Assembly: GCA_029259975.1 (NCBI GenBank)
Contig: JAJDEE010000433.1
Span: 1 to 8,222 of the forward strand
DNA: 8,222 nt
Direction of reading: 5' to 3'
From: Planctomycetota bacterium
GTDB taxonomy: Bacteria > Planctomycetota > Planctomycetia > Pirellulales > Lacipirellulaceae
Numbering within the stretch: the stretch's first letter is position 1; each line of letters opens with the position of its first letter. This document shows positions 1-5,227 of this stretch, piece by piece. Both the position numbers and the translations under genes were made by a program. The notes below the pieces were generated by a model. The model was not told the origin of the DNA. It did not search any database and was given only the letters and a program-made list of their open reading frames with translations.

Positions 1-60
1 CATTTGTTTTGCGAGCGATACTTAGTAACGCCTAACTACCGACGGCTAATGCCCACACAC

Positions 61-65
61 GGAGG
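61..65 (+). promoter_or_regulatory. Ribosome binding site of the FtsQ-like gene
   Basis: A perfect GGAGG lies 7 nt before the ATG at 73. It decides the start: the same frame is open upstream from the window edge, with a TTG at 4, but nothing there resembles a ribosome binding site. The basic, soluble N-terminus that follows from position 73 also suits an FtsQ-type protein. Confidence 0.8.
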
Positions 66-72
66 TGTCGCT

Positions 73-1050
73 ATGGTTCGCATTAAGACTCAGCAAAAGA
101 ATCGCACCAAGAAAAAGCCGGCAGACACTCAGCAGGAGCGGGCCGCTTGGTTGGGTTTAAAGCGTGTGCGTGCATTCATCGCCTTGGTCGTGGTGACTTT
201 ACTTGGCTGGGGCATGCAAGGTGTTTGGCGGCACTATGCCCCACAGATTAGTCAACGCAGTAACTATCTGCTTTCCGAACAGAGGATTACGCTTCCGGCT
301 TTGCCCGAATGGATCACCGGCGACGTGCGCGGCGAGGCGGTACGCAATGCCGGAATAGTAGGGCGACTGTCGATACTCGACGAGGCTTTTAATCAGGTGA
401 TCGAAGATGCTTTCGTCCTGCACCCGTGGGTCGAGTCGGTCGATCGTATTACCAAAAGCTATCCGGCGGGCGTGCATGTCGAGCTAACTTACCGACGTCC
501 GGTAGCCGTGGTCGAACTTGTCAACCAAAACGTGGTTCAACTCGTGCCAATCGATCACCATGGCGTGCATCTGCCAGCCTCAGAAGTACCAAATATACGC
601 AAACGCTACTTGCCACGCATCGGTGGCATCGTCGAACGCCCACCGGTAGGGCAACCGTGGGCCGACCAACGCGTACTGGGCGCAGCCGAATTGGCCGAGC
701 AACTTTCGCAGGTCTGGGAGTCGTTGCACCTCGTTGATATTTTACCTTCTGCCCGTCCAGAAATTCGTTCTGGCCATCGCTATTTTGTTTTTGATCTAAT
801 CACACAAGGCGGCACCCGTGTCGTGTGGGGAGCTTCCCCCGGAGCTGCACCGCCTGGAGAAGACGATCTCGCTGTCAAGCTTGAGCGGCTCAGAAACTGC
901 GATCGGAAGTACGGACCACTAGATTCAGTGCGCGGTCCGGCAGTCGTTGACGTACGGAAAGAGTTGGCCATTACGCCGCGTACCGTGAAGAAGCTTACGC
1001 CACGTACGGTAAAGAAACTAAAAAATGGTCGGCTACAGAAGCCGTTATGA
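73..1050 (+). CDS. FtsQ-like cell division membrane protein
   Basis: A 325-residue bitopic membrane protein resembling FtsQ, which in other bacteria links early and late divisome proteins through its periplasmic domain. Seen here: a Lys/Arg-rich cytoplasmic N-terminus (residues 1-33), one hydrophobic segment at about 34-52, then an exported domain with the FtsQ-type core HPWVESV (117-123), YPAGVHVELTYRRPVAVVEL (130-149) and a following DHHGVHLP segment. A distal part (about 250-295) holds VVWG, KLERL and VVDVR, as in the end of FtsQ beta domains. The POTRA part is divergent, so the call rests on this pattern and not on strong identity. The C-terminus ends in a duplicated basic octapeptide (301-316). 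The start is fixed by GGAGG at 61-65. The gene is convergent with csrA, 84 nt away. It could instead be a generic POTRA-type membrane protein; I favour FtsQ. Confidence 0.72.
   Translation: MVRIKTQQKNRTKKKPADTQQERAAWLGLKRVRAFIALVVVTLLGWGMQGVWRHYAPQISQRSNYLLSEQRITLPALPEWITGDVRGEAVRNAGIVGRLSILDEAFNQVIEDAFVLHPWVESVDRITKSYPAGVHVELTYRRPVAVVELVNQNVVQLVPIDHHGVHLPASEVPNIRKRYLPRIGGIVERPPVGQPWADQRVLGAAELAEQLSQVWESLHLVDILPSARPEIRSGHRYFVFDLITQGGTRVVWGASPGAAPPGEDDLAVKLERLRNCDRKYGPLDSVRGPAVVDVRKELAITPRTVKKLTPRTVKKLKNGRLQKPL
973..1020 (+). repeat. 24-bp in-frame tandem duplication encoding TPRTVKKL twice
   Basis: Two adjacent 24-nt units (973-996 and 997-1020) both encode TPRTVKKL. They differ at five codons (CCG/CCA, ACC/ACG, GTG/GTA, AAG/AAA, CTT/CTA), and every difference is synonymous. 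The peptide is strongly basic and lies just before the C-terminus of the FtsQ-like protein. Confidence 0.95.
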
Positions 1051-1134
1051 AGTAGGGCTGGGGATTGAATATCGAGGCTGCACCTGATCGCCACGCAATT
1101 CACGCCCTAAATCCAAATTTCCAGGACACAAATT

Positions 1135-1341
1135 TCAGTGCCCAGCCCCTCTCCTCGCCGTGTCGATGGCAAGCTCTTCAGCCTGGCGCAACTGTTCGGC
1201 CAGTTCTTCGCGCACAATCGCCATCTCGGGCGGTGCTTCAACGCCGATACGCACACCGCCGTTGCCGATCTTGACCACGGTCACGACAACCTTATCGCCG
1301 ATAAAAATGCGTTCGCCAATTTTTCGAGTGACAACCAGCAA
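1135..1341 (-). CDS. csrA: Carbon storage regulator CsrA (RsmA)
   Basis: A 68-residue global post-transcriptional regulator. The CsrA family forms small dimers that bind GGA motifs in mRNA hairpin loops, often over the ribosome binding site, changing translation or mRNA stability. The N-terminus MLVVTRKIGERIFIGD, the central VRIGVEAPPEM and the VREE segment carrying the RNA-binding arginine (R44) match the family along its length. The tail from residue 50 is a short amphipathic stretch (LRQAEELAIDTARRGAGH), as is usual. The start codon is TTG, supported by GGAG 8 nt upstream. The gene is convergent with the FtsQ-like gene and divergent from thiL across a 576-nt gap. Identification is secure; its targets cannot be read from this window. 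Confidence 0.97.
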   Translation of the reverse strand: MLVVTRKIGERIFIGDKVVVTVVKIGNGGVRIGVEAPPEMAIVREELAEQLRQAEELAIDTARRGAGH

Positions 1342-1349
1342 GCGGTGAA

Positions 1350-1353
1350 CTCC
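1350..1353 (-). promoter_or_regulatory. csrA ribosome binding site with overlapping GGA (possible CsrA site)
   Basis: On the minus strand GGAG lies 8 nt before the TTG start, in the context AATGGAG. This contains ANGGA, the core that CsrA proteins recognise. Autoregulation by binding here is inferred from the family, not shown by the sequence. Confidence 0.6.
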
Positions 1354-1447
1354 ATTTCAGTGTCAATACGAGTTTCTCTATTAGTGGTAACCTAGTGCTA
1401 GCGAAGGCAATTGGCAAGTATTTGCCAGTGAAAATTGGAGGGTTCAT

Positions 1448-1472
1448 CCAACGATTGCGGCCGCATCGTTGG
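1448..1472. repeat. Perfect inverted repeat upstream of csrA
   Basis: Arms CCAACGAT (1448-1455) and ATCGTTGG (1465-1472) are exact complements. The interior TGCGGCCGC can extend the stem by two G-C pairs after a single-base bulge. No T-run follows on either strand, so it is not a typical terminator. An operator-like dyad or a repeat remnant is possible. It lies about 107 nt upstream of the csrA start. Confidence 0.75.
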
Positions 1473-1780
1473 CGACTTGCGGCGAATGCGCGTTTTGGGC
1501 GAATTTTTGATTCGTAGGCTTGGATCTGTTGATGGCCAAAAATCGCCTGAGATTTCTCGTCCAAAATCGAGTAAATTGTGAAGGGCACGTAGTTGCGCCG
1601 AGGCTGATGGCCTCCGTCGGGACCAGTGGATTTTTGCGACCTCTGCTGCCACGCGAATTAGCGACTCGAGGCTTTGTGGGTAGTGTTTGATGCCGATAGG
1701 CCGTTGAGTTTTGCGGCGCTAAGGCGTTGGGAATTCGCAAAACCTGTGGGGGTAGGCAGCGCCTTGTGTTCGTTAGCAGC

Positions 1781-1789
1781 TGCTATAAT
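1781..1789 (+). promoter_or_regulatory. Candidate extended -10 promoter for thiL-tsaE
   Basis: TGC followed by TATAAT (1784-1789) is a consensus -10 box with the TGn extension. No good -35 box lies at 16-18 nt; TTGTGT at 1764 gives only a 14-nt spacer. The extended -10 may compensate. Transcription would begin near 1796 and give a leader of about 120 nt that contains the hairpin at 1807-1889. Planctomycete promoters are poorly defined, so this is a candidate only. Confidence 0.5.
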
Positions 1790-1806
1790 AGGGCAAAACC
1801 AATTGA

Positions 1807-1889
1807 GGGAGTCGCGAGGCTCGTGAGTTTTGCGACCAAAAACACTTTTTCGCAGGGTCGCAAAAGCGCAAAACCTTCGCCGACTCTCC
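1807..1889 (+). repeat. Long imperfect inverted repeat in the predicted thiL leader
   Basis: The inner arms TTTTGCGACC (1828-1837) and GGTCGCAAAA (1856-1865) are a perfect 10-bp match around an 18-nt loop. After an imperfect stretch the outer arms pair again: GAGTCGCGAGG on the left with the complement of CCTTCGCCGACTC on the right. The structure spans 83 nt and ends 28 nt before the thiL start. No T-run follows it, so a plain terminator is unlikely. It may be a regulatory leader hairpin or a dispersed palindromic repeat; the inner word recurs at 1632. Confidence 0.7.
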
Positions 1890-1917
1890 AGAAAAGTTAC
1901 ACGAAAGCAAAAGTGCG

Positions 1918-2883
1918 GTGGGTTTAGAAAGTGAATTGATTGCTTGGCTACGGGAAAATTTGCCTGTAGGTCCGGGAGTAGACGTGGCATTGGGAGACGA
2001 TGCTGCGATTCTTGCTGGCGGTGGTAAACAAGTCGTGACGACCGATTTGCTGACCGACAAGGTCGATTTTTTGGTGGACGAAGTCGAGCCTGAGCAGATC
2101 GGGCACAAGTCGCTTGGCGTGAATTTAAGCGACTTGGCGGCAATGGCGGCGCGACCAGTGGCGGTGTTTGTGTCGTTGGTGCTGCCGCAGCGGGGAACGA
2201 AATCTTGCGGTGCCTTGGAATTGGCAAAGGGTATTTATCGCGGGATGTTGCCGCTGGCAAAGCAATTTGGTGTGACGATTGCAGGCGGGGATACGAACAG
2301 TTGGGACGGGCCTTTGGCAATCAGCATCACCGCCATCGGCGAGACGACCGACCACGGTCCGCTGCTCCGAAGTGGTGGGCAGGCGGGTGACTGGCTGCTC
2401 GTAACGGGCCGGTTAGGCGGCAGTATTTTGGGACCGCATTTACAGGTTGAGCCGAGGGTGCGCGAAGCACTGTTGCTCAACGAGCAATACAAACTGCACG
2501 CTGGCATAGATGTTTCCGACGGTCTGGCACTCGATACTTGGCGTTTGGCCAAGGCGAGCGGCCTAGGCGCGGTCCTCGAACTTGCGGCGCTGCCGCTTAG
2601 CGAGGCTGCATCAGAATTAAGTAAACAGGATGGCCGTTCAGCAATTGAGCACGCATTAGGCGACGGCGAAGATTTCGAGTTGGTACTCGCCGTCTCCAAT
2701 CACGAAGCGGCGCGAATCGTTCGCGACCAACCACTCGGAATCCCGATCACAAAAATCGGTGAACTTACTGAGCAACCCGGCCTGCGGCAACAGGGCGCGA
2801 CCGGAAAGCCAACGCCGCTAGAGCCACAAGGTTTTGAGCATGGAGGCAAGACGTGGAGGCCAAACGTGAAAGGCCAAGCATGA
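1918..2883 (+). CDS. thiL: Thiamine-monophosphate kinase ThiL
   Basis: A 321-residue cytosolic kinase for the last step of thiamine diphosphate synthesis: thiamine monophosphate plus ATP gives thiamine diphosphate. The N-terminal AIRS-type domain has the metal and nucleotide motifs GDDAA (26-30), TTDLLTDKVDF (41-51), NLSDLAAM (69-76) and GGDT (123-126). The C-terminal half has the GDWLLVTGRLGGS loop (157-169), DVSDGLALD (198-206) and GDGEDFELV (248-256), all characteristic of ThiL. Length is normal for the family. The start is GTG with no clear ribosome binding site; the N-terminus GLESELIAWLRE aligns well with other ThiL proteins, so this start is preferred. It overlaps tsaE by ATGA, implying translational coupling. 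No thiamine-pathway gene adjoins it, so its grouping with tsaE is a co-expression unit and not a pathway unit. Confidence 0.96.
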   Translation: MGLESELIAWLRENLPVGPGVDVALGDDAAILAGGGKQVVTTDLLTDKVDFLVDEVEPEQIGHKSLGVNLSDLAAMAARPVAVFVSLVLPQRGTKSCGALELAKGIYRGMLPLAKQFGVTIAGGDTNSWDGPLAISITAIGETTDHGPLLRSGGQAGDWLLVTGRLGGSILGPHLQVEPRVREALLLNEQYKLHAGIDVSDGLALDTWRLAKASGLGAVLELAALPLSEAASELSKQDGRSAIEHALGDGEDFELVLAVSNHEAARIVRDQPLGIPITKIGELTEQPGLRQQGATGKPTPLEPQGFEHGGKTWRPNVKGQA

Positions 2884-3350
2884 AAAAGTATCGTTTTGTC
2901 GCCGCGGACGAAGAGGCCACCGATCGGCTGGGGCGATTGCTGGCCAACGTGTTGCCTGCCGGGACCGTTGTCGCGCTGGTCGGGACGCTTGGTGCTGGCA
3001 AAACGCGGCTGGTGCAAGGGGTTGCTGCGGCGCTGGGCGTGCCGCGTGAGGCGGTCACTAGCCCGACGTTTGTGCTGGTGAACGAGTATCTCGGCGGCCG
3101 GATGCCGGTCTACCATTTCGATACGTATCGGCTGCGCGACGAGGACGAGTTTTTGGAGTTGGGACCGGAGGAGTATTTTGACGGCGCAGGCCTGACGTTT
3201 GTCGAATGGGCCGATCGGGTGGTCGATTGTTTGCCGCTCGATTATTTGCGTGTGGAGATCGAAGTGTTGGGCGAGACGCAACGCGAGTTTGTCGTGATGG
3301 CGAGTAGCTCGGAAATGGAAGTGCTGCTCATGCGGTTGGAGAGACAGTAG
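2880..3350 (+). CDS. tsaE: tRNA threonylcarbamoyladenosine biosynthesis ATPase TsaE
   Basis: A 156-residue ATPase (YjeE family) that works with TsaB and TsaD to place threonylcarbamoyl on adenosine 37 of ANN-decoding tRNAs. Visible motifs are the P-loop GTLGAGKT (35-42), SPTF (61-64), the VYHFDTYRL segment (77-85) with its conserved aspartate, and FVEWADR (107-113). Length is normal. The P-loop has Thr where many homologues have Asp (GDLGAGKT), probably a lineage variant. The ATG at 2880 overlaps the thiL stop. An in-frame GTG at 2853 has a better ribosome binding site (GGAGG at 2842-2846, 6 nt spacing) and would add nine residues. I chose 2880 because family members usually begin close to this point, but 2853 is a real alternative. 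A long hairpin follows the stop. Confidence 0.95.
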   Translation: MKKYRFVAADEEATDRLGRLLANVLPAGTVVALVGTLGAGKTRLVQGVAAALGVPREAVTSPTFVLVNEYLGGRMPVYHFDTYRLRDEDEFLELGPEEYFDGAGLTFVEWADRVVDCLPLDYLRVEIEVLGETQREFVVMASSSEMEVLLMRLERQ

Positions 3351-3360
3351 ATTTAACAAG

Positions 3361-3440
3361 AAGTCTCACGCAAAGGCGCGAAGAAGCAAAGAAATTACTG
3401 TAAAACACCTTTGCGTCTTCGCGCCGTTGCGTGAGACTTT
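3361..3440 (+). terminator. Long hairpin downstream of tsaE; REP-like palindrome, possible terminator
   Basis: Arms at 3361-3391 and 3409-3439 are complementary over 31 nt with two mismatches and a 17-nt loop. The left arm begins AAGTCTCACGCAA and carries GGCGCGAAGA. It starts 11 nt after the tsaE stop and is followed by a short T stretch (3438-3441), so termination is plausible but the T-run is weak. The stem is longer than a normal intrinsic terminator, and its words recur in the hairpin at 7073-7141, which suggests a dispersed palindromic repeat used as a gene end. Confidence 0.75.
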
Positions 3441-3544
3441 TATTGGTCACGATTTTCCCGACAAAAAGGTGACCCTGGCCGGTGTGATAGGAATCGATTA
3501 AATTGGGATGCTCGCTTACAGTCAACGCATACTTGAATGCTTAC

Positions 3545-3548
3545 GGAG
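3545..3548 (+). promoter_or_regulatory. Ribosome binding site deciding the pgk start
   Basis: GGAG lies 12 nt before the ATG at 3561, a somewhat long spacing. It lies inside the extra codons that an upstream in-frame ATG at 3537 would give, and that ATG has no ribosome binding site of its own. This favours 3561. Confidence 0.55.
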
Positions 3549-3560
3549 TTCAATAAAAAG

Positions 3561-4760
3561 ATGGCCAAGAAAACGATTGCTGAAACGGATGTTGCTGGAA
3601 AAAAAGTGCTGATGCGGGTCGATTTTAACGTGCCGCTCGACGACGCCGGCACCGTGACCGACGACCGACGGGTGCGGATGGCGGTGCCGACAATTCAAGA
3701 TGTACTCGATCGTGGCGGCAGTGTCATCTTGATGAGCCACCTTGGACGTCCCAAGGGCGAGCCTGATCCGAAATTCACCTTGAAGCCAGCGGCAGACGCT
3801 CTAACGAAGCTGATCGATGCACCGGTGCAGTTGGCCGCTGATACCACCGGCGACGAGGCTTCAGCCAAGGTGGCAGCTCTCGAAGCTGGCCAAGTTCTCG
3901 TGCTCGAAAACGTCCGTTTCAACGCCGGCGAGAAAAAGGGCGACGACCCCGACTACATTGCCAAGCTCGCCAGCTTTGGCGATGTTTATTGCAACAATGC
4001 ATTTGGCACCTGCCACCGCGAACAAGCCTCGATGTATGCCGTCCCCAAGGCGATGAAAGCAGCGGGCAAGCCGGCGGTCGTTGGCTTTTTGGTCGAGAAA
4101 GAAATTAAATATCTGTCCGACACGTTGGCCAACCCCGACCGGCCATTCGTCGCGATTTTGGGTGGTGCCAAAGTGAGTGATAAGATCAATGTCATCGACA
4201 ACCTGCTAGGGGTTTGCGATCAAGTGCTCATTGGCGGAGCAATGGCGTACACTTTTTCGTTGGCCCAGCGCGGCAAGGTCGGCGGCTCGCTCGTCGAGCC
4301 AGACAAGGTCGACTTGGCCAAACAGCTGATTGAAAAAGGTGGCGACAAACTCGTGCTGCCTGTCGATACCCATTGCGGCGACGCCTTTAGCGCCGACTGC
4401 AACAAGCAGGTCGTCAAGGCAGGCGAGATTCCCGACGGGTTCGAAGGTCTCGACATCGGCCCCGAGACAGCAAAGCTCTACGCCGACATCGCACTCAACG
4501 CCAAGACCATCGTTTGGAATGGCCCGATGGGCGTGTTCGAGATCGAACCCTTCGACGCCGGCACCAAAGCGGTCGCTCAAGCGATTGCCGACGGCAGCGG
4601 CACCAGCACCAGCATCATCGGCGGCGGCGATTCGGCGGCGGCAATCGACCAACTCGGCTTCGCCGACCAAGTGAGCCACGTTTCGACCGGCGGCGGTGCG
4701 AGTTTAGAAATGCTCGAAGGAAAATCGTTTGCAAGCGTGGACTTGCTGGATGGGAAGTGA
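3561..4760 (+). CDS. pgk: Phosphoglycerate kinase
   Basis: A 399-residue, full-length glycolytic enzyme: 1,3-bisphosphoglycerate plus ADP gives 3-phosphoglycerate plus ATP, reversibly. N-terminal domain substrate motifs include RVDFNVPLD (19-27), MSHLGRPKG (58-66) and ENVRFNAGEKKG (116-127). The C-terminal nucleotide domain has ILGGAKVSDKI (199-209), VLIGGAMAYTF (222-232), TIVWNGPMGVFE (316-327), GGGDSAAAI (354-362) and VSTGGGASLEML (374-385). The usual NDAFG motif reads NNAFGTCHRE (145-154). The ATG at 3561 gives the family-typical start MAKKTIAETDVAGKKVLMRV; an ATG at 3537 would add eight residues without a ribosome binding site. No clear promoter was seen in the 120 nt after the upstream hairpin. 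hicA follows after 36 nt with no terminator between, so read-through into hicAB is possible. Confidence 0.98.
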   Translation: MAKKTIAETDVAGKKVLMRVDFNVPLDDAGTVTDDRRVRMAVPTIQDVLDRGGSVILMSHLGRPKGEPDPKFTLKPAADALTKLIDAPVQLAADTTGDEASAKVAALEAGQVLVLENVRFNAGEKKGDDPDYIAKLASFGDVYCNNAFGTCHREQASMYAVPKAMKAAGKPAVVGFLVEKEIKYLSDTLANPDRPFVAILGGAKVSDKINVIDNLLGVCDQVLIGGAMAYTFSLAQRGKVGGSLVEPDKVDLAKQLIEKGGDKLVLPVDTHCGDAFSADCNKQVVKAGEIPDGFEGLDIGPETAKLYADIALNAKTIVWNGPMGVFEIEPFDAGTKAVAQAIADGSGTSTSIIGGGDSAAAIDQLGFADQVSHVSTGGGASLEMLEGKSFASVDLLDGK

Positions 4761-4796
4761 TTGAACACACTCCTGTTGTTGTGATGTGGTATACTG

Positions 4797-4982
4797 ATGA
4801 AGGTTCGTGAAGTTCTCAAATTATTGTACGATGAGGGTTGGTTCATTGCCACTATGCGAGGCAGTCACCGACAACTGAAACATCACGAAAAACCTGGGCG
4901 TGTAACCGTCGCCGGAAAACCTAGCCACGATCTGCCCGCAGGCACGCTCAGCAGCATTTTGAAACAAGCAGGCCTGAAGTAG
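4797..4982 (+). CDS. hicA: HicA-type mRNA interferase toxin
   Basis: A 61-residue toxin of the HicA/YcfA family. HicA proteins have a small double-stranded-RNA-binding-like fold and cleave mRNA, using a conserved histidine; the cognate HicB blocks this. Seen here: N-terminal KVREVLKLLYDEGW, the catalytic-site motif RGSHRQ (21-26, His24), the central KPGRVTVAGKPSHDLP and the C-terminal GTLSSILKQAGLK. The protein is full length and undamaged by sight. The start codon is the one homologues use, though there is no good ribosome binding site. hicB follows after 21 nt, the usual toxin-first order. Whether it has its own promoter or relies on pgk read-through is open. Confidence 0.95.
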   Translation: MKVREVLKLLYDEGWFIATMRGSHRQLKHHEKPGRVTVAGKPSHDLPAGTLSSILKQAGLK

Positions 4983-5003
4983 GCTTTTCACTGGAGCAGC
5001 AAC

Positions 5004-5219
5004 ATGAAACGCTACGCAATCGTTATCGAAAAGGCGGCCTCGAATTATGCAGGCTACGTGCCCGACTTGCCCGGTTGCGTCGCCACGGGCGATACCGTTG
5101 CCCAAACAGAAGCACTGTTACGAGAGTCGATTGATTTACACCTGCAAGGCCTTCGAGAAGACGGCCTCGCAATCCCCGAACCGGCCAGCGTGGTGGAGTA
5201 TCTTGAAGTGATGGTGTGA
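5004..5219 (+). CDS. hicB: HicB-type antitoxin, short form
   Basis: A 71-residue partner for HicA. It has the N-terminal HicB fold: MKRYAIVIEKAASNYAGYVPDLPGCVATGDT, followed by helix LLRESIDLHLQGLREDGLAIPEP and the strand SVVEYLEV. The motif YVPDLPGCVATG is the family hallmark. There is no C-terminal ribbon-helix-helix or helix-turn-helix domain, so it is the compact form; such proteins may be less able to bind the operator directly. GGAG at 4993-4996 with 7-nt spacing is a much better ribosome binding site than hicA has, consistent with antitoxin being made in excess. The stop lies 8 nt from the stop of the convergent mutS-like gene. Confidence 0.94.
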   Translation: MKRYAIVIEKAASNYAGYVPDLPGCVATGDTVAQTEALLRESIDLHLQGLREDGLAIPEPASVVEYLEVMV

Positions 5220-5227
5220 AGCTGGCC

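Larger units (their letters stand above)
1342..1917. other. 576-nt gene-free region between divergent csrA and thiL, rich in repeated words
   Basis: No open frame here has a recognisable protein, a ribosome binding site or convincing codon use. The stretch is full of short repeated and inverted words. TTTTGCGACC occurs at 1632 and 1828, and inverted at 1856. GAGTTTTGCG occurs at 1706 and 1825. CGCAAAACCT occurs at 1736 and 1867. There are small dyads at 1412-1427 (TGGCAA/TTGCCA) and 1600-1614 (GAGGC/GCCTC), a perfect dyad at 1448-1472, and a long imperfect hairpin at 1807-1889. The region must hold promoters for csrA (leftward) and thiL (rightward). It could be a decayed gene, an accumulation of dispersed palindromic repeats, or untranslated leader and small-RNA sequence; I cannot choose between these from one copy. 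Confidence 0.7.

Noticed and set aside
1..72. End of an upstream gene at the left edge (stops at 23-25 and 33-35 in the other two frames)
   Set aside because: Only 7 to 10 codons are visible, with no recognisable sequence, so no gene can be supported.
1055..1148. GGGCTGGG (1055-1062) and CCCAGCCC (1141-1148) as a terminator between the FtsQ-like gene and csrA
   Set aside because: The arms are separated by 78 nt and no T-run follows; too weak to call a terminator.
1361..1366. TTGACA on the minus strand as a -35 box for csrA
   Set aside because: A matching -10 would fall inside the ribosome binding site and start codon, and no TATAAT-like box is there.
1540..1620. Possible TPP riboswitch: CTGAGA at 1547-1552, then CTGATGG at 1603, upstream of thiL
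   Set aside because: The second conserved block and the flanking helices do not fit, and the site lies upstream of the best thiL promoter candidate. Chance matches to short words.
1292..1740. Minus-strand open frames of about 84-98 codons in the csrA-thiL gap
   Set aside because: No ribosome binding site, no recognisable domain, and composition like random translation. A decayed gene cannot be excluded but is not supported.
1632..1876. CRISPR array suggested by recurring 10-mers
   Set aside because: The repeats are too short, occur in both orientations and are irregularly spaced; there are no equal-length spacers and no cas genes.
1658..3359. Long open frames on the minus strand opposite thiL and tsaE (about 220 codons each)
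   Set aside because: They lie opposite clear thiL and tsaE, have no family resemblance and show low-complexity Pro/Arg/Ser/His-rich composition typical of antisense frames in GC-rich genes.
3445..3474. GGTCAC/GTGACC 6-bp dyad upstream of pgk
   Set aside because: A short stem with an 18-nt loop is expected by chance, and it has no promoter context.
4787..4795. Extended -10 box TGG-TATACT just before hicA
   Set aside because: Transcription would start at about 4802, inside the hicA start region, whose ATG is at 4797. It cannot serve the start that homologues use, so probably coincidental.
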